This document shows positions 1 to 11,093 of a stretch of DNA of 32,272 nucleotides, in pieces. A program made the position numbers and the translations under genes. Source of the stretch: Azospirillum sp. (GTDB lineage Bacteria; Pseudomonadota; Alphaproteobacteria; CACIAM-22H2); contig JADCGK010000170.1 in NCBI GenBank assembly GCA_020249045.1, positions 1-32,272 on the forward strand. The letters are read 5' to 3'. The first letter of the stretch is position 1. Every line of letters starts with the position of its first letter. The notes beneath the pieces were generated by a model. It was given only the letters and a program-made list of their open reading frames with translations, was not told the origin of the DNA and ran no database searches.

Positions 1-503
1 CGGGTGAGCACTTGGTAGACGCCCCACAGCAGCGTCGCACCGACCGCGATCCACATCGCCGGGCCGAGCCCTTCGAACGCCGGCCCGACGACCAGCACCG
101 CCCCCAACATGCCGCCGACGACCAAGCCCCAGCCGATGGGATCCACTTTCTCGCGCAGGAACAAGGCCGCCAGCGCCGTGGCGATCAGCGGCGCCGCCGC
201 CGCGACGGCATGCACCTCGGCCAGCGGCAGATATTTGAAGGCGGCGATGAAGGCCAGCATTTCGAGCAGCAGCACCGCCGTTCGCGCGGCCTGCAGCCAG
301 GGCGCCTTCGTCTCGAACACCAGCCACGGCCCGCGCCGGGCGAGGGCGCACGCGAGCGCGACGAACACCACGAAGCGTACCGCCATGATCTGGGCGATGG
401 GATAGAGATGCGTCAACGTCTTGTTGACCGCATCCATCGCGGCGAACATCGCCATCGCGCCGATCATCATCAGAATGGCGCGATAGCGGGCTGCTTCCGC
501 CAT
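1..503 (-). CDS. EamA/DMT-family transporter, N-terminal part (cut by window edge)
   Basis: This is the first ~167 codons of an inner-membrane drug/metabolite transporter of the EamA family; the rest lies beyond base 1. The start is an ATG whose first bases overlap the TGA stop of fhs (ATGA), so it is translationally coupled and last seen in the TPP enzyme - fhs operon. The visible protein begins [20 protein letters not shown] and shows alternating hydrophobic segments. A helix near residues 10-28 is followed by a 'LTHLYPIAQIMAVRF' segment typical of EamA repeats, then helices near 40-56, 72-88, 96-115 and 122-140, and a 'LREKVDPIGWGLVVGGMLGA' stretch that is a hallmark of the first EamA repeat. 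The substrate cannot be told from sequence. Its place behind fhs does not identify a cargo. Confidence 0.85.
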   Translation of the reverse strand, partial: MAEAARYRAILMMIGAMAMFAAMDAVNKTLTHLYPIAQIMAVRFVVFVALACALARRGPWLVFETKAPWLQAARTAVLLLEMLAFIAAFKYLPLAEVHAVAAAAPLIATALAALFLREKVDPIGWGLVVGGMLGAVLVVGPAFEGLGPAMWIAVGATLLWGVYQVLT

Positions 504-2161
504 CAGAAAATCCCGTCGATCTCGCCCTCGGGCGTCAGGCCGATCGCCTCGGCGGCCGGCACCTTCGGCAGGCCGGGCATGGTCATGACCTCACCCGCCA
601 GCGCGACCACGAAGCCCGCGCCGGCCGAGAGCCGCACCTCGCGCACCGGCAGCGTATGGCCGGTCGGCGCGCCCTTCAGATCGGGATCGGCCGAGAACGA
701 ATACTGCGTCTTGGCCATGCAGACCGGCAGATGGCCGAAACCGGCGGCCTCGATCGCCACAAGGCGCTTGGCCGCCGCCGGCGCGAAGCCGACGCCGCCC
801 GCGCGGTAGATCTCCCGCGCGACCGTTTCGATCTTGGTCTTCAGCGATGCCTCGTCCGGGTAGAGGCCGCGGAACTTCGCGGTCCCCCGCTCGATCGTGG
901 CGATCGCTTCGCGCGCCAGCTCCTCGGCGCCCGCCCCGCCTTCGGCCCAATGCTTGGCGCGGATCGCCTTGGTACCCGCGCCCGCGCAGGCCTTTTCGAT
1001 GGCGGTCCACTCGGCCGCCGTGTCCGAGGTGAAGGCGTTGATCGCAACCAGAACCGGCAGTCCGAACTTCTTCAGGTTCTCGACATGCCGAAGCAGATTG
1101 GCCAGACCCTTTTCGAGCGTGGCGACGTCTTCGCGGCCCAAATCCTTCGCGTCCGCGCCGCCTTGCAGCTTCAGCGCGCGGACGGTCGCAACCACGACCG
1201 CAAGGTCGGGCGCCAAGCCCGCTTGGCGACATTTGATGTCGAGGAACTTCTCCGCGCCCAAATCGGCGCCGAAGCCCGCCTCGGTCACGACATAGTCGGC
1301 AAGATCCAACGCCGTCGTCGTCGCGACGACCGAATTGCAGCCATGCGCGATGTTCGCGAAAGGCCCGCCATGCACCAGCACGGGGTTGCCTTCGAGCGTC
1401 TGCACGAGGTTGGGCTTGATCGCGTCCTTGAGCAGCGCGGCCATCGCCCCTTGGGCCTTCAAGTCGGCGGCGGTCACGTAGCCGCCGTCCTTGCGTTCGG
1501 CGACGACGACGCGCGCAAGGCGCGCCTGCAGGTCGGCCATGTCCTTGGCGAGGCAGAAGATCGCCATCACCTCGGACGCGGTCGTGATGTCGAAGCGGCC
1601 CTGGCGGACGGCGCCGTTGCCGGCACCCAGCCCCATCACCAGATCGCGCAGCGCGCGGTCGTTCATGTCCATCACGCGCGGCCAGACGATCCGCTTGGGG
1701 TCGATGGCGGGCGTCTTGCCCCAATAGACATGGTTGTCGACGAGGGCCGCGAGCAGATTGTGCGCGGCGCCGATCGCGTGGATGTCGCCGGTGAAGTGCA
1801 GGTTGATGTCGGCCATCGGCACGATCTGGGCGTAGCCCCCGCCGGTCGCCCCGCCCTTCATGCCGAAGCAGGGGCCGAGCGAGGGCTCGCGCAAGGCGAT
1901 GGCGGTGCGCTTGCCCAAGCGGTTCAACGCGTCGCCCAAGCCGATGGTGGTGGTGGTTTTGCCTTCGCCCGCCTTGGTCGGGTTGATGGCGGTCACCAGG
2001 ATCAACTTGCCGCGCTTGCCCGTCTTGGGCAGGGCGCCGACGTCGATCTTGGCCTTGGCGCGGCCATAGGGTTCGAGCGCGGCTTCGGGGATGCCGATCT
2101 TGGCGGCGACTTGGGCGAGCGGGCGCAAGCTCGCCTTGCGGGCGATTTCGATGTCGGACAT
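503..2161 (-). CDS. fhs: Formate-tetrahydrofolate ligase
   Basis: Fhs joins formate to tetrahydrofolate using ATP, giving 10-formyl-THF for purine and one-carbon metabolism in the cytoplasm. The product is 552 residues, the usual length for the family. The nucleotide-binding loop TKAGEGKTT lies at about residues 62-70 within a strongly conserved '[19 protein letters not shown]' block, and the '[20 protein letters not shown]' substrate-loop block follows near residue 90. The start ATG at 2161 is preceded by AAGGGA at good distance. It lies 16 bases after the stop of the TPP-enzyme gene and overlaps the following transporter start by ATGA, so the three genes form one operon. The grouping suggests a source of formate or one-carbon units from the upstream enzyme, but that is inference. 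Confidence 0.97.
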   Translation of the reverse strand: MSDIEIARKASLRPLAQVAAKIGIPEAALEPYGRAKAKIDVGALPKTGKRGKLILVTAINPTKAGEGKTTTTIGLGDALNRLGKRTAIALREPSLGPCFGMKGGATGGGYAQIVPMADINLHFTGDIHAIGAAHNLLAALVDNHVYWGKTPAIDPKRIVWPRVMDMNDRALRDLVMGLGAGNGAVRQGRFDITTASEVMAIFCLAKDMADLQARLARVVVAERKDGGYVTAADLKAQGAMAALLKDAIKPNLVQTLEGNPVLVHGGPFANIAHGCNSVVATTTALDLADYVVTEAGFGADLGAEKFLDIKCRQAGLAPDLAVVVATVRALKLQGGADAKDLGREDVATLEKGLANLLRHVENLKKFGLPVLVAINAFTSDTAAEWTAIEKACAGAGTKAIRAKHWAEGGAGAEELAREAIATIERGTAKFRGLYPDEASLKTKIETVAREIYRAGGVGFAPAAAKRLVAIEAAGFGHLPVCMAKTQYSFSADPDLKGAPTGHTLPVREVRLSAGAGFVVALAGEVMTMPGLPKVPAAEAIGLTPEGEIDGIF

Positions 2162-2177
2162 CGGCGTTTCCCTTTCG

Positions 2178-3866
2178 TCAGCCGGCCGTTGCGGCCCGGC
2201 GCTTGAGTGCGGCTTCGCGGATGGCGGTCAGCGTCGTGCGCGTCGAGATCAACTCGGGATCGGTCTTGAGTTCGATCACCGCGGGCTTGCGCGCCGCGAC
2301 CGCGCGTTCGAATGCCGGGGCGAACTCGGCGGTGCGCGTCACGGTTTCGCCGTGCGCGCCCATCGCCCGGCCGAGGGCGGCGAAATCCGGGCTTTTGAGA
2401 TCGGTGCCGACGACGCGCGCGGGATGTTCGCGTTCCTGATGCATGCGGATCGTGCCGTAGGTGGCGTTGTTGAACACCAGCACGATGGGGGCGGCCCCGT
2501 GCTGGACGGCCGTGGCGATCTCGAGTCCCGACATCATGAACCCGCCGTCGCCGACGGCGCCGATCGTCAACCGGTCCGGATGCACGAGCGACGCGGCCAC
2601 GGCCGCCGGAACCGAATAACCCATGGCGCCCGACGTGGGCCCGATCAGGCGCGCGGGGCGCTTGAACTGCAGATAACGTTGCGGCCAGCCGGTGTGGTTG
2701 CCCGCGTCGAGCGTGACGACGAATTTCTCGGGCAACGCGCCGGCGAGTTCGCGCATCGCGCGGCCCATGTCGAGATCGCCGTTGTAGGGCGTGGGCACGA
2801 GCGAGCCGAGATAATCGGCGCGCGCGGCCTCGGTCCATGCCTTCCAGGGCCGGGATTCGAGCGGGGCGGACGCCGCGAGGGCGAGCGCAAAGGCGTTCGC
2901 GTCGGAGGCGATCGCAAGGTCGGCGCGGAACACGCGGCCAGTTTCCTCGGCGCTCGCATGGACGTGGATCAGGCGCTGCTTGGGCTCGGGCGCGTCCATG
3001 ATCGTGTAGCCCTGGGTCGTCATCTCGCCCAAGCGCGCGCCGACGACGAGCAGCAGATCGGCCTCCTTCGCGCGCTTGATCAATTCGGGCGGACCCGACG
3101 TGCCCAGATCGCCCGCGTAGACGCGGCTGTCGTTGGCGAAGGCGTCCATGCGGCGGAACGAGGCGGCGACCGGCACGTCGTTCGCCTCGCAAAACGCCTG
3201 CATGGCGCGCGCGCCCTCGTCGGTCCAGCCCGGTCCGCCGATCAACGCGAGCGGCCGCTGGGCCTTGGCGAGTTCGGCTTGTACGCGCAGCACGTCGGCT
3301 TGCGGCGCCGCCGCGCGCACGGGGCGATAGGGATCGGCGTCGCGCACGCGGGCCGTGTCGGTCAGCATGTCCTCGGGCAGCGCGAGCACGACAGGGCCAG
3401 GCCGGCCCGACGTGGCGACGTGAAAGGCGCGCGCGACGTATTCGGGGATGCGCTCGGCCACGTCGATCTGGGCCGCCCATTTGGCGACCGACCCGAACAT
3501 TTGCCGGTAGTCGATCTCCTGGAACGCCTCGCGGTCGAGCATGTCGCGCCCGACTTGGCCGACGAACAGGATCATCGGCGTCGAATCCTGGAACGCCGTA
3601 TGCACGCCGACGGCCGCGTGCGTGGCCCCCGGGCCGCGCGTGACCAACGCGAGTCCGGGCTTGCCCGTCAGCTTGCCGTAGGCTTCGGCCATGTTGGCGG
3701 CACCCGCCTCGTGGCGCGCGTTGATCAGGCGGATCGTCCGGCTGTCGTGCAAGGCGTCGAGGACTTCGAGGTAGCTTTCCCCCGGCACGCAGAACGCCAT
3801 GTCGGCCCCGTGGATCAGCAATTGGTCGACCAGAATCCGTCCGCCGGTGCGCGGTGCGAGGGCCAT
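2178..3866 (-). CDS. Thiamine-pyrophosphate-dependent enzyme, acetolactate-synthase-like
   Basis: The product is a 562-residue cytoplasmic enzyme of the ALS/pyruvate-oxidase superfamily. The N-terminal Pyr domain carries the cofactor-activating glutamate in 'NARHEAG' (Glu53), followed by '[14 protein letters not shown]'. The C-terminal PP domain carries the TPP/Mg motif, GDG at about 439 with 'NN' near 466. The start at 3866 is chosen because GGGAGA sits seven bases or so upstream; the reading frame stays open further but without a ribosome site. The reaction cannot be set from sequence. It is not an obvious IlvB, since no IlvN small subunit is nearby, nor an oxalyl-CoA decarboxylase. Being first in an operon with fhs, it may act on a 2-oxo or 2-hydroxy acid that yields a one-carbon product. 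This is inference only. Confidence 0.85.
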   Translation of the reverse strand: MALAPRTGGRILVDQLLIHGADMAFCVPGESYLEVLDALHDSRTIRLINARHEAGAANMAEAYGKLTGKPGLALVTRGPGATHAAVGVHTAFQDSTPMILFVGQVGRDMLDREAFQEIDYRQMFGSVAKWAAQIDVAERIPEYVARAFHVATSGRPGPVVLALPEDMLTDTARVRDADPYRPVRAAAPQADVLRVQAELAKAQRPLALIGGPGWTDEGARAMQAFCEANDVPVAASFRRMDAFANDSRVYAGDLGTSGPPELIKRAKEADLLLVVGARLGEMTTQGYTIMDAPEPKQRLIHVHASAEETGRVFRADLAIASDANAFALALAASAPLESRPWKAWTEAARADYLGSLVPTPYNGDLDMGRAMRELAGALPEKFVVTLDAGNHTGWPQRYLQFKRPARLIGPTSGAMGYSVPAAVAASLVHPDRLTIGAVGDGGFMMSGLEIATAVQHGAAPIVLVFNNATYGTIRMHQEREHPARVVGTDLKSPDFAALGRAMGAHGETVTRTAEFAPAFERAVAARKPAVIELKTDPELISTRTTLTAIREAALKRRAATAG

Positions 3867-3915
3867 CGTTTTCTCCCGGAACAATTCCGTCCGGCAGTTA
3901 ACAAGCGGGAGGCCA

Positions 3916-3945
3916 TGGACGCAAGGGCCGCCCGGGCGATAGCCT
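3916..3945 (+). promoter_or_regulatory. Possible promoter of the thioesterase gene
   Basis: TGGACG (3916-3921) and TAGCCT (3940-3945) are separated by 18 bases. The predicted transcript start would fall at about 3952, right at the ATG at 3953, which has no Shine-Dalgarno. The -35 match is modest. Confidence 0.3.
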
Positions 3946-3952
3946 GCGGACG

Positions 3953-4393
3953 ATGGATACCGTACCGGATTGGATGACGCCCGAAGGCGAGAGCGCGTTC
4001 CGCGACCTCGTCGGTTACGCCCCGCGCGCCTGGCGCGAGAATCGCGTCGAAATGGTTCTGGCGCTCGACGAGCGGCACCGCAACCGTTCGGGCATCGCGC
4101 ATGGCGGCGTCGTCGCCACGTTGGTCGATGCGGCGGGCGGTTTCGCGGGCTGCTGGTGCCCGCATCCGGGCCGCGTGCGCCGCGCATCGACCCTGTCGCT
4201 GCATACCCAGTTCATCGGGCCCGCCCGCCTCGGCCGCACGCTGATCGCGACCGGGCTCGCGCGGCCGGGCGGCAAATCGATCTTCTTCGCGACGATCGAC
4301 ATCGTCGACGACGAGGGCAAGCCCGTCGCCACCGGCGAAGGCGTGTACAAATACCGCCCCGGCAGCGAAACGACCGAGGGCGTGCCCCGGTGA
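3953..4393 (+). CDS. PaaI-family hotdog-fold thioesterase
   Basis: The 146-residue protein is a single hotdog domain likely to hydrolyse acyl-CoA or aryl-CoA thioesters. The family motif is clear: 'SGIAHGGVVATLVDAAGG', with HGG at 50-52 and the catalytic acidic residue Asp59 on the following helix. The C-terminal strand 'SIFFATIDIVDDEGKPVATGEGVYKY' is typical of PaaI/YbgC-like enzymes. It diverges from the TPP enzyme gene across 86 bases. No ribosome site precedes the ATG, and the start may be leaderless. A transporter gene follows 13 bases downstream, probably in the same transcript. The substrate is unknown. Confidence 0.88.
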   Translation: MDTVPDWMTPEGESAFRDLVGYAPRAWRENRVEMVLALDERHRNRSGIAHGGVVATLVDAAGGFAGCWCPHPGRVRRASTLSLHTQFIGPARLGRTLIATGLARPGGKSIFFATIDIVDDEGKPVATGEGVYKYRPGSETTEGVPR

Positions 4394-4406
4394 AAGGCGC
4401 CGCACG

Positions 4407-5303
4407 GTGAACGCGAACGCCCGCCCGCCGGGCCCTGCGGCGATGTCGATCCTCGTCGTGCTGTGTCTGATCTGGGGCTTCAATCAAGTCGCTATCAAAA
4501 TCGGCAACGAAGGGATTTCGCCCGCCTGGCAAGCCGCCTTGCGGTCGGCGGGCGCCGCAGCGCTCGTCCTCGTCTGGGCGCGCGTACGCGGCATCCCGCT
4601 GTTCGCGCGCGACGGCACGCTAGCGGCGGGCTTGGCGGCGGGCGCGATGTTCGCGGCCGAATTCGCCCTCGTCTACTGGGCGGTCGAATTCACCACCGCC
4701 GCGCGCGCGGTCGTGCTGCTTTACACCGCGCCGTTCACGGTCGCGATCGGCGCGCATTTCTTCCTGCCCGGCGACCGGCTGACGCGGCCCAAGTTGCTGG
4801 GACTGGGCGCTTGTTTCGCGGGCGTGGCGCTGTTGTTCGCGGATTCGCTGACGCTGCCCGACAAGCGCGCGCTGATCGGCGATGCGATGGCGCTGCTCGC
4901 CGCGATTTTCTGGGGTGCCACGACCGTCGTGATCAAAGCGAGCGCGCTGGCCCGCGCGCGTGCGGAGAAGACGACGTTCTATCAACTCGGCGTGTCGGCG
5001 CTCGTCTTGCCGATCGCGGCGATCGGGTTGGGCGAACGCGGCGTATTCGATCCCACGCCGACGGTTCTCGCCTCGCTCGCCTTCCAGATCGTGGTGGTCG
5101 TGTTCGTCAGCTACACGATCTGGTTCTGGCTCGTGCGGGAGTATCGCGCGTCCAGCCTCGCGGCGTTCTCGTTCCTGACGCCGGTCTTCGGCGTCGCGGC
5201 CGCGTACGTGGCGCTCGGCGAACCGGTCGAAGCGAACCTCGCGGGTGCCGTGGTCCTCGTCGGTGCGGGGATTTGGCTCGTCAACCGCCCCGCGCCGACG
5301 TGA
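4407..5303 (+). CDS. EamA/DMT-family transporter
   Basis: This is a 298-residue inner-membrane protein with two EamA repeats and about ten transmembrane helices. The first repeat opens with 'ILVVLCLIWGFNQVAIKIGNEGISP', the classic DMT signature with a Trp-Gly pair, and 'ALRSAGAAALVLVW'. The second begins near 'IGDAMALLAAIFWGATTVVIKASA' (about residue 155). The GTG start at 4407 has an AAAGG-like site upstream. It follows the thioesterase by 13 bases and ends 4 bases before the converging stop of dps. The cargo (metabolite efflux or amino-acid export) cannot be inferred. It is not closely similar in visible sequence to the partial transporter at 1-503. Confidence 0.9.
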   Translation: MNANARPPGPAAMSILVVLCLIWGFNQVAIKIGNEGISPAWQAALRSAGAAALVLVWARVRGIPLFARDGTLAAGLAAGAMFAAEFALVYWAVEFTTAARAVVLLYTAPFTVAIGAHFFLPGDRLTRPKLLGLGACFAGVALLFADSLTLPDKRALIGDAMALLAAIFWGATTVVIKASALARARAEKTTFYQLGVSALVLPIAAIGLGERGVFDPTPTVLASLAFQIVVVVFVSYTIWFWLVREYRASSLAAFSFLTPVFGVAAAYVALGEPVEANLAGAVVLVGAGIWLVNRPAPT

Positions 5304-5307
5304 CCGA

Positions 5308-5775
5308 TCAGGCGAGTTGGCTGCGCAACATCCAGGCCGTCTTGCCGTGGTCTTGCATGCGCTCGACCATCATATCGCCGCTTTCCGAATCGCCCACGCC
5401 CTCGACGATGTCCTTGGTCGCGCGCGCAAGACGGATCACCGCCTCGTGATCGGCCAGCAACTCGGCGAGCATCTTCTCCGCCTTGGGCGTGCCGGTCTGC
5501 TCCTCGACGACCGAAAGCTTCTTGAATTGGGCGAAGGACCCCGGCGCAGCGTGCCCCAACGCGCGGATGCGTTCGGCGATTTCATCGACCGCATCGCTCA
5601 GCGCTTCGTATTGCGCGCCGAATTGCTCGTGCAGCGGGGCGAACAGCGGGCCGGTGACGTTCCAATGGAAGCTTTGCGTCTTCAACGCGAGGACGTAGGA
5701 CGAGGCCAAAACCTTGGCCAGCGCCTCGGCGGCGGTCCGTCGCGCCTTCTCGTTCAGGCCGATTTCGACTTTCAT
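5308..5775 (-). CDS. dps: Dps-family DNA-binding/ferritin-like protein
   Basis: Dps forms a hollow dodecamer that stores iron and protects DNA against peroxide. The 155-residue protein has the signature 'KTQSFHWNVTGPLFAPLHEQF', with ferroxidase ligands His37 and His49, and 'DAVDEIAERIRALG', with Asp64 and Glu68 (numbered from the start used here). Two ATGs lie six bases apart. AAGGAG sits one base from the first (5781) and seven from the second (5775), so the second, giving MKVEIG, is preferred. The position equivalent to E. coli Dps Asp67 is glycine here, as in some other family members. The gene is monocistronic, converges on the transporter, and has palindromes upstream that may bind a regulator. 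Confidence 0.93.
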   Translation of the reverse strand: MKVEIGLNEKARRTAAEALAKVLASSYVLALKTQSFHWNVTGPLFAPLHEQFGAQYEALSDAVDEIAERIRALGHAAPGSFAQFKKLSVVEEQTGTPKAEKMLAELLADHEAVIRLARATKDIVEGVGDSESGDMMVERMQDHGKTAWMLRSQLA

Positions 5776-5845
5776 ATTCATTCTCCTTCAAGCTCTTACA
5801 GCGAATTCTGGATCAATTCCATATCCTGAGGGACATATTGGCAGC

Positions 5846-5911
5846 CGGGCGCGCTTTGCCTAGGCGCCCGCCGCGCAGCCCCGCCATGCATGGCCAACAT
5901 AAAGCCTAGGC
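5846..5911. repeat. Cluster of short palindromes between dps and the hydratase-like gene
   Basis: CGGGCGC (5846-5852) and GCGCCCG (5864-5870) form a 7-base stem with an 11-base loop. GCCATGCATGGC (5883-5894) is a perfect 12-base palindrome. GCCTAGGC occurs twice (5858-5865 and 5904-5911), the second overlapping the stop of the hydratase-like gene. No U-run follows, so a standard terminator is not supported. Operators for dps are possible. Confidence 0.5.
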
Positions 5912-6670
5912 GAAACGGATTTCCACCTTACCGAGCGGCCCGAAATCGGCCACCGCGAGGGCCGGATCGACGACGGGCGTCATGCCTGTGCACGAACCGG
6001 TGGTGACGATTTGACCCGCACGCAAGCCGGTCCAGGGCGGCGGCGCGTTGGCCAACTCGACGAGGGCCAACAGCGGATCGCCGAGGATCGCGGCACCCGT
6101 CCCTTGCGCCGAAGCCCGGCCGTCGAGCGCCAGCGCCACGGACGCAGTCGCCAGATCGAGGCGGCGCCAATCGGCGATCGGCGCACCATAAACGAAGCCC
6201 CCGCTCGCCATGCAATCGGCGAACGCGTCCAGCGGCGTGGCGCCCGCCACGCGCTTGTCCACGATTTCGATGGCCGGCCGCAGCGCCGCGACGCGGGCTT
6301 CGATGTCCGCCCGGGTATAGGGCGCCGCGCGCGCCGGAATATCGGCGCCGAGTTCGAACGCGAACTCGCATTCGAGCGCGGGCGGATCGACGAAAGCCGC
6401 GCGTGCGAAGCGCGCGGGCGAAGCGGCGAACCATGGCCCCAAAAGCGGCGCGCAAATCGCCGTCGGGATGCCGGAGGCCGCGCGCTGCGCGGACGTGAGA
6501 TTGCCGGCCTTCCATCCCGGCACAGCACCGTCGAGTAGGCGCGCGAGCGCCGCGTGGGTGGCGTAGGCGTCGGCGGGGTTGCGCGCGCCGAGGGCGCCGG
6601 GCAGACGTGCGGCCGCGCGTCGGGCGGCGAGCAGGGTCGCCGCCGCCGCTTGCGGATCGAAGGCGGTCAT
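5906..6670 (-). CDS. 2-keto-4-pentenoate hydratase family protein
   Basis: The 254-residue protein belongs to the MhpD/fumarylacetoacetate-hydrolase-related hydratases, which add water to 2-oxo-4-enoates or decarboxylate related acids using a divalent metal. Family features visible are 'GWKAGNLTSAQRAASGIPTA', 'ALECEFAFELGADIPA' (metal-ligand Glu-x-Glu, about residues 98-100), 'ALRPAIEIVDKRV' and the C-terminal 'GLRAGQIVTTGSCTGM'. It is the last gene of the aatA - reductase - ABC operon, and its ATG overlaps the ABC transporter's TGA. No ring-cleavage dioxygenase or aldolase partner is present here, so a meta-cleavage pathway is not supported. The substrate is therefore open. Confidence 0.82.
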   Translation of the reverse strand: MTAFDPQAAAATLLAARRAAARLPGALGARNPADAYATHAALARLLDGAVPGWKAGNLTSAQRAASGIPTAICAPLLGPWFAASPARFARAAFVDPPALECEFAFELGADIPARAAPYTRADIEARVAALRPAIEIVDKRVAGATPLDAFADCMASGGFVYGAPIADWRRLDLATASVALALDGRASAQGTGAAILGDPLLALVELANAPPPWTGLRAGQIVTTGSCTGMTPVVDPALAVADFGPLGKVEIRFA

Positions 6671-8394
6671 AGCACGGGCTCCGGCGCGGCGGCGGGCGGG
6701 GTTTCGATCATCTCGACGATGCCGCCGCGGCGCACGCGGATCGTGCGCGCGAACAGCGTGCCGACATGCTTGCGGTGCGAGACGCAGATCACGGTCTTAT
6801 CCTTGTAGTCCTCGAGCAGCTTGCCGAGCATGTACATCTCCGTGTCCTCGTCGAGCGACGCGAGCGTCTCGTCCAGAATCAGGCACGGCGCGTCGGTCAG
6901 CAGCGCGCGCGCGAAGGCCACGCGCTGCTGCTCGCCGCCGGAGAACGGCTCGCCCTTGTCGCCCATGGCCGTCTTCACGCCGTCGGGTTCGGCGTAGACG
7001 CGCTTGTCCATGCGCACGCGCGCCAGGGTTTCGTCCCACGTCTCCTTCGGCAGCGCGCGGTGGATCGCGATGTTGTCCTCGACCGTGCCCTGCACGAACG
7101 CCGTCGAGGCCCGGCCGAAGAAGAACAGCCGCTTGCGGTCGGTGAGGCTGAGCGAGGCGACGTCGCGGCCGTCGATCGTGATGCGTCCCGAACTGGGGCG
7201 GTGCATGCCGAGCAGCAGGAACAGCACCGTCGTCTTGCCCGCACCCGAATCGCCGAACAAGCCGATCTTGTCGCCCGGCCGGATCGTGAAGCTGAACGGC
7301 TTGAGCAGCGTTTCCCCGCGATCGGAGACGAGCGACACGTCCTCGAAGCGGATCTCGCCCCACGCGGCGGGCGGCCGCACGCCCTTCTCGGCGACGACGT
7401 CGTCGAGGCCGTCGGTAGTGGAGGAGATGCGCCGGAGCGCCAGCCGCGCGTCGTTGATCATCGGCCAGGCTTCGCCGATGCGGCTGAGATTCGGGAAGAT
7501 CAGCATCGTGTAGTAGGCGAAGACCAGGAACTTGCCGATCGGCGGCGGACCGTCCTTGGAGCCGACGACGAGCAGCACGAGGCAGATCGCCGCCGACATG
7601 CCGATCACGAACTCGATGGCCGCATGATAGGCGCCGTGCCGGCGCCATAGCAGCATGTTCATGCCCATCAATTTGCGCGCGGTCGCCACCAGGCGCACGA
7701 GATAGGCCGAACCCAGACCGGTGAAGCGCAGATCGAGGTTCTTGGCGTAGAGCGAGGCGAGATAGCCGAGATAGCCTTGATCGAGCGCCATCTTCGCCAG
7801 GTATTTCTGCTTGCGCCAATGCGCGTACGCCGCGATGGCGCAAGCCAGCAACGCGATTTCGATGGCCAGGATGTAGAACAGCCACTTCTCCACGAAGAAG
7901 ATGACCGTCAGCATCAGCCCGAGCTGCAGGACCGCGACGCCCGCGTGCACCAACGCCTCGCGCAGCAGGCGTTGCACCGCCTCCACGTCGCCCGACGCGG
8001 CCGCGAGCACGCCGCCCGCGCCGAGCTTGGAAAGCTTCTGGTAGGGCCCGCGCAGCAGATTGAGCGCGATCGATCCCCGGATCGAGCGGATGATCCGCTC
8101 CGACAAACGCGAGGTGCGGTACTCGCTGAGCAGGAAGAAACTCAGCACCACGACCTCGGCCAGAAAGACCAGCGCGATGTAGAACCACAGCCGGTCGATC
8201 TCGCCCAAGGCCATCCGCTCGACCCCGCCCCACCACGTGTCGGGCGCGGGCGGCGTCACCAGCGCGTTGATCGGCAACGGCCGCGCGACCACCGCGATCG
8301 ACTGCACGCAAGCGATCAGGAAAATGACGAAAATGCCGCCGCGCCAGCGCGGATCGTGCTTGCGCAGCAGCGCGTCGATTTCCTTGACGAACAT
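6667..8394 (-). CDS. ABC exporter half-transporter (membrane domain fused to ATPase)
   Basis: The 575-residue type IV ABC half-transporter has an N-terminal membrane domain (about residues 20-310, six likely helices) and a C-terminal ATPase. Seen in the ATPase are Walker A GDSGAGKTT (381-389), signature FSGGEQQ (484-490), Walker B CLILDE (504-509) with the catalytic glutamate, and a switch histidine in 'CVSHRKH' (about 541). The Q-loop region reads 'LFFFGRASTAFVQGTVEDN' instead of the usual '-PQ-x-x-LF-x-GT-', so the usual glutamine appears absent at its normal place. The D-loop 'LASLDED' also differs from the common SALD. GGAGGGG precedes the ATG. The gene follows the reductase by 21 bases. 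It presumably works as a homodimer; the cargo is unknown. Confidence 0.9.
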   Translation of the reverse strand: MFVKEIDALLRKHDPRWRGGIFVIFLIACVQSIAVVARPLPINALVTPPAPDTWWGGVERMALGEIDRLWFYIALVFLAEVVVLSFFLLSEYRTSRLSERIIRSIRGSIALNLLRGPYQKLSKLGAGGVLAAASGDVEAVQRLLREALVHAGVAVLQLGLMLTVIFFVEKWLFYILAIEIALLACAIAAYAHWRKQKYLAKMALDQGYLGYLASLYAKNLDLRFTGLGSAYLVRLVATARKLMGMNMLLWRRHGAYHAAIEFVIGMSAAICLVLLVVGSKDGPPPIGKFLVFAYYTMLIFPNLSRIGEAWPMINDARLALRRISSTTDGLDDVVAEKGVRPPAAWGEIRFEDVSLVSDRGETLLKPFSFTIRPGDKIGLFGDSGAGKTTVLFLLLGMHRPSSGRITIDGRDVASLSLTDRKRLFFFGRASTAFVQGTVEDNIAIHRALPKETWDETLARVRMDKRVYAEPDGVKTAMGDKGEPFSGGEQQRVAFARALLTDAPCLILDETLASLDEDTEMYMLGKLLEDYKDKTVICVSHRKHVGTLFARTIRVRRGGIVEMIETPPAAAPEPVL

Positions 8395-8415
8395 TTCCCC
8401 TCCCGGTCCGCGGCG

Positions 8416-10640
<2,225 letters not shown>

Positions 10641-10682
10641 CTAACCGTATTGTCCCCCAACAATTTTTCCCGGATTCTCGCC

Positions 10683-11063
10683 ATGTCACGTTACCTCTCG
10701 CTCGCCGTCGCCCTGTTGATCGGTCTCGTCGCCGGATGGGCGCTTGCCATGCTGCCGATGGGCGGAATGATGGGCGGGCATGGCGGGCACGGCGCCCGCA
10801 CGACGGGCGGCACGCCATCGACGCTCGAGTACCGCGCGGCCAACGACAAGATGCACAAGGCGATGGACATCCCCTACACCGGCGACGCCGACAAGGATTT
10901 CGTCGCCGGCATGATTCCGCACCACGAGGGCGCGCTCGACATGGCGCGGATCGTCTTGCGCCACGGCCGCGACGCGGAAATCCGCGCGCTGGCCGAGGCC
11001 GTGATCCGCGAACAGGAAAAGGAGATCGCGCTGATGCGCGCGTGGCAGGCGCGGAACAGGTAG
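10683..11063 (+). CDS. DUF305 family exported protein
   Basis: The 126-residue protein has one N-terminal hydrophobic segment (about residues 4-25, signal anchor or signal peptide) and a Gly/His/Met-rich stretch '[13 protein letters not shown]'. The DUF305 ferritin-like helical domain follows, with the defining '[20 protein letters not shown]' motif near residues 76-95. The family is often found near copper and metal resistance genes, and the His/Met-rich stretch fits metal contact, but its reaction is not known. A possible -35 TTGACC lies at 10617-10622, with a weak -10 near 10640. No clear ribosome site precedes the ATG. It diverges from aatA. No copper pump or multicopper oxidase is nearby. 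Confidence 0.85.
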   Translation: MSRYLSLAVALLIGLVAGWALAMLPMGGMMGGHGGHGARTTGGTPSTLEYRAANDKMHKAMDIPYTGDADKDFVAGMIPHHEGALDMARIVLRHGRDAEIRALAEAVIREQEKEIALMRAWQARNR

Positions 11064-11093
11064 ACTGCCGACTCCGCAACGTCGGAGGAGCGC

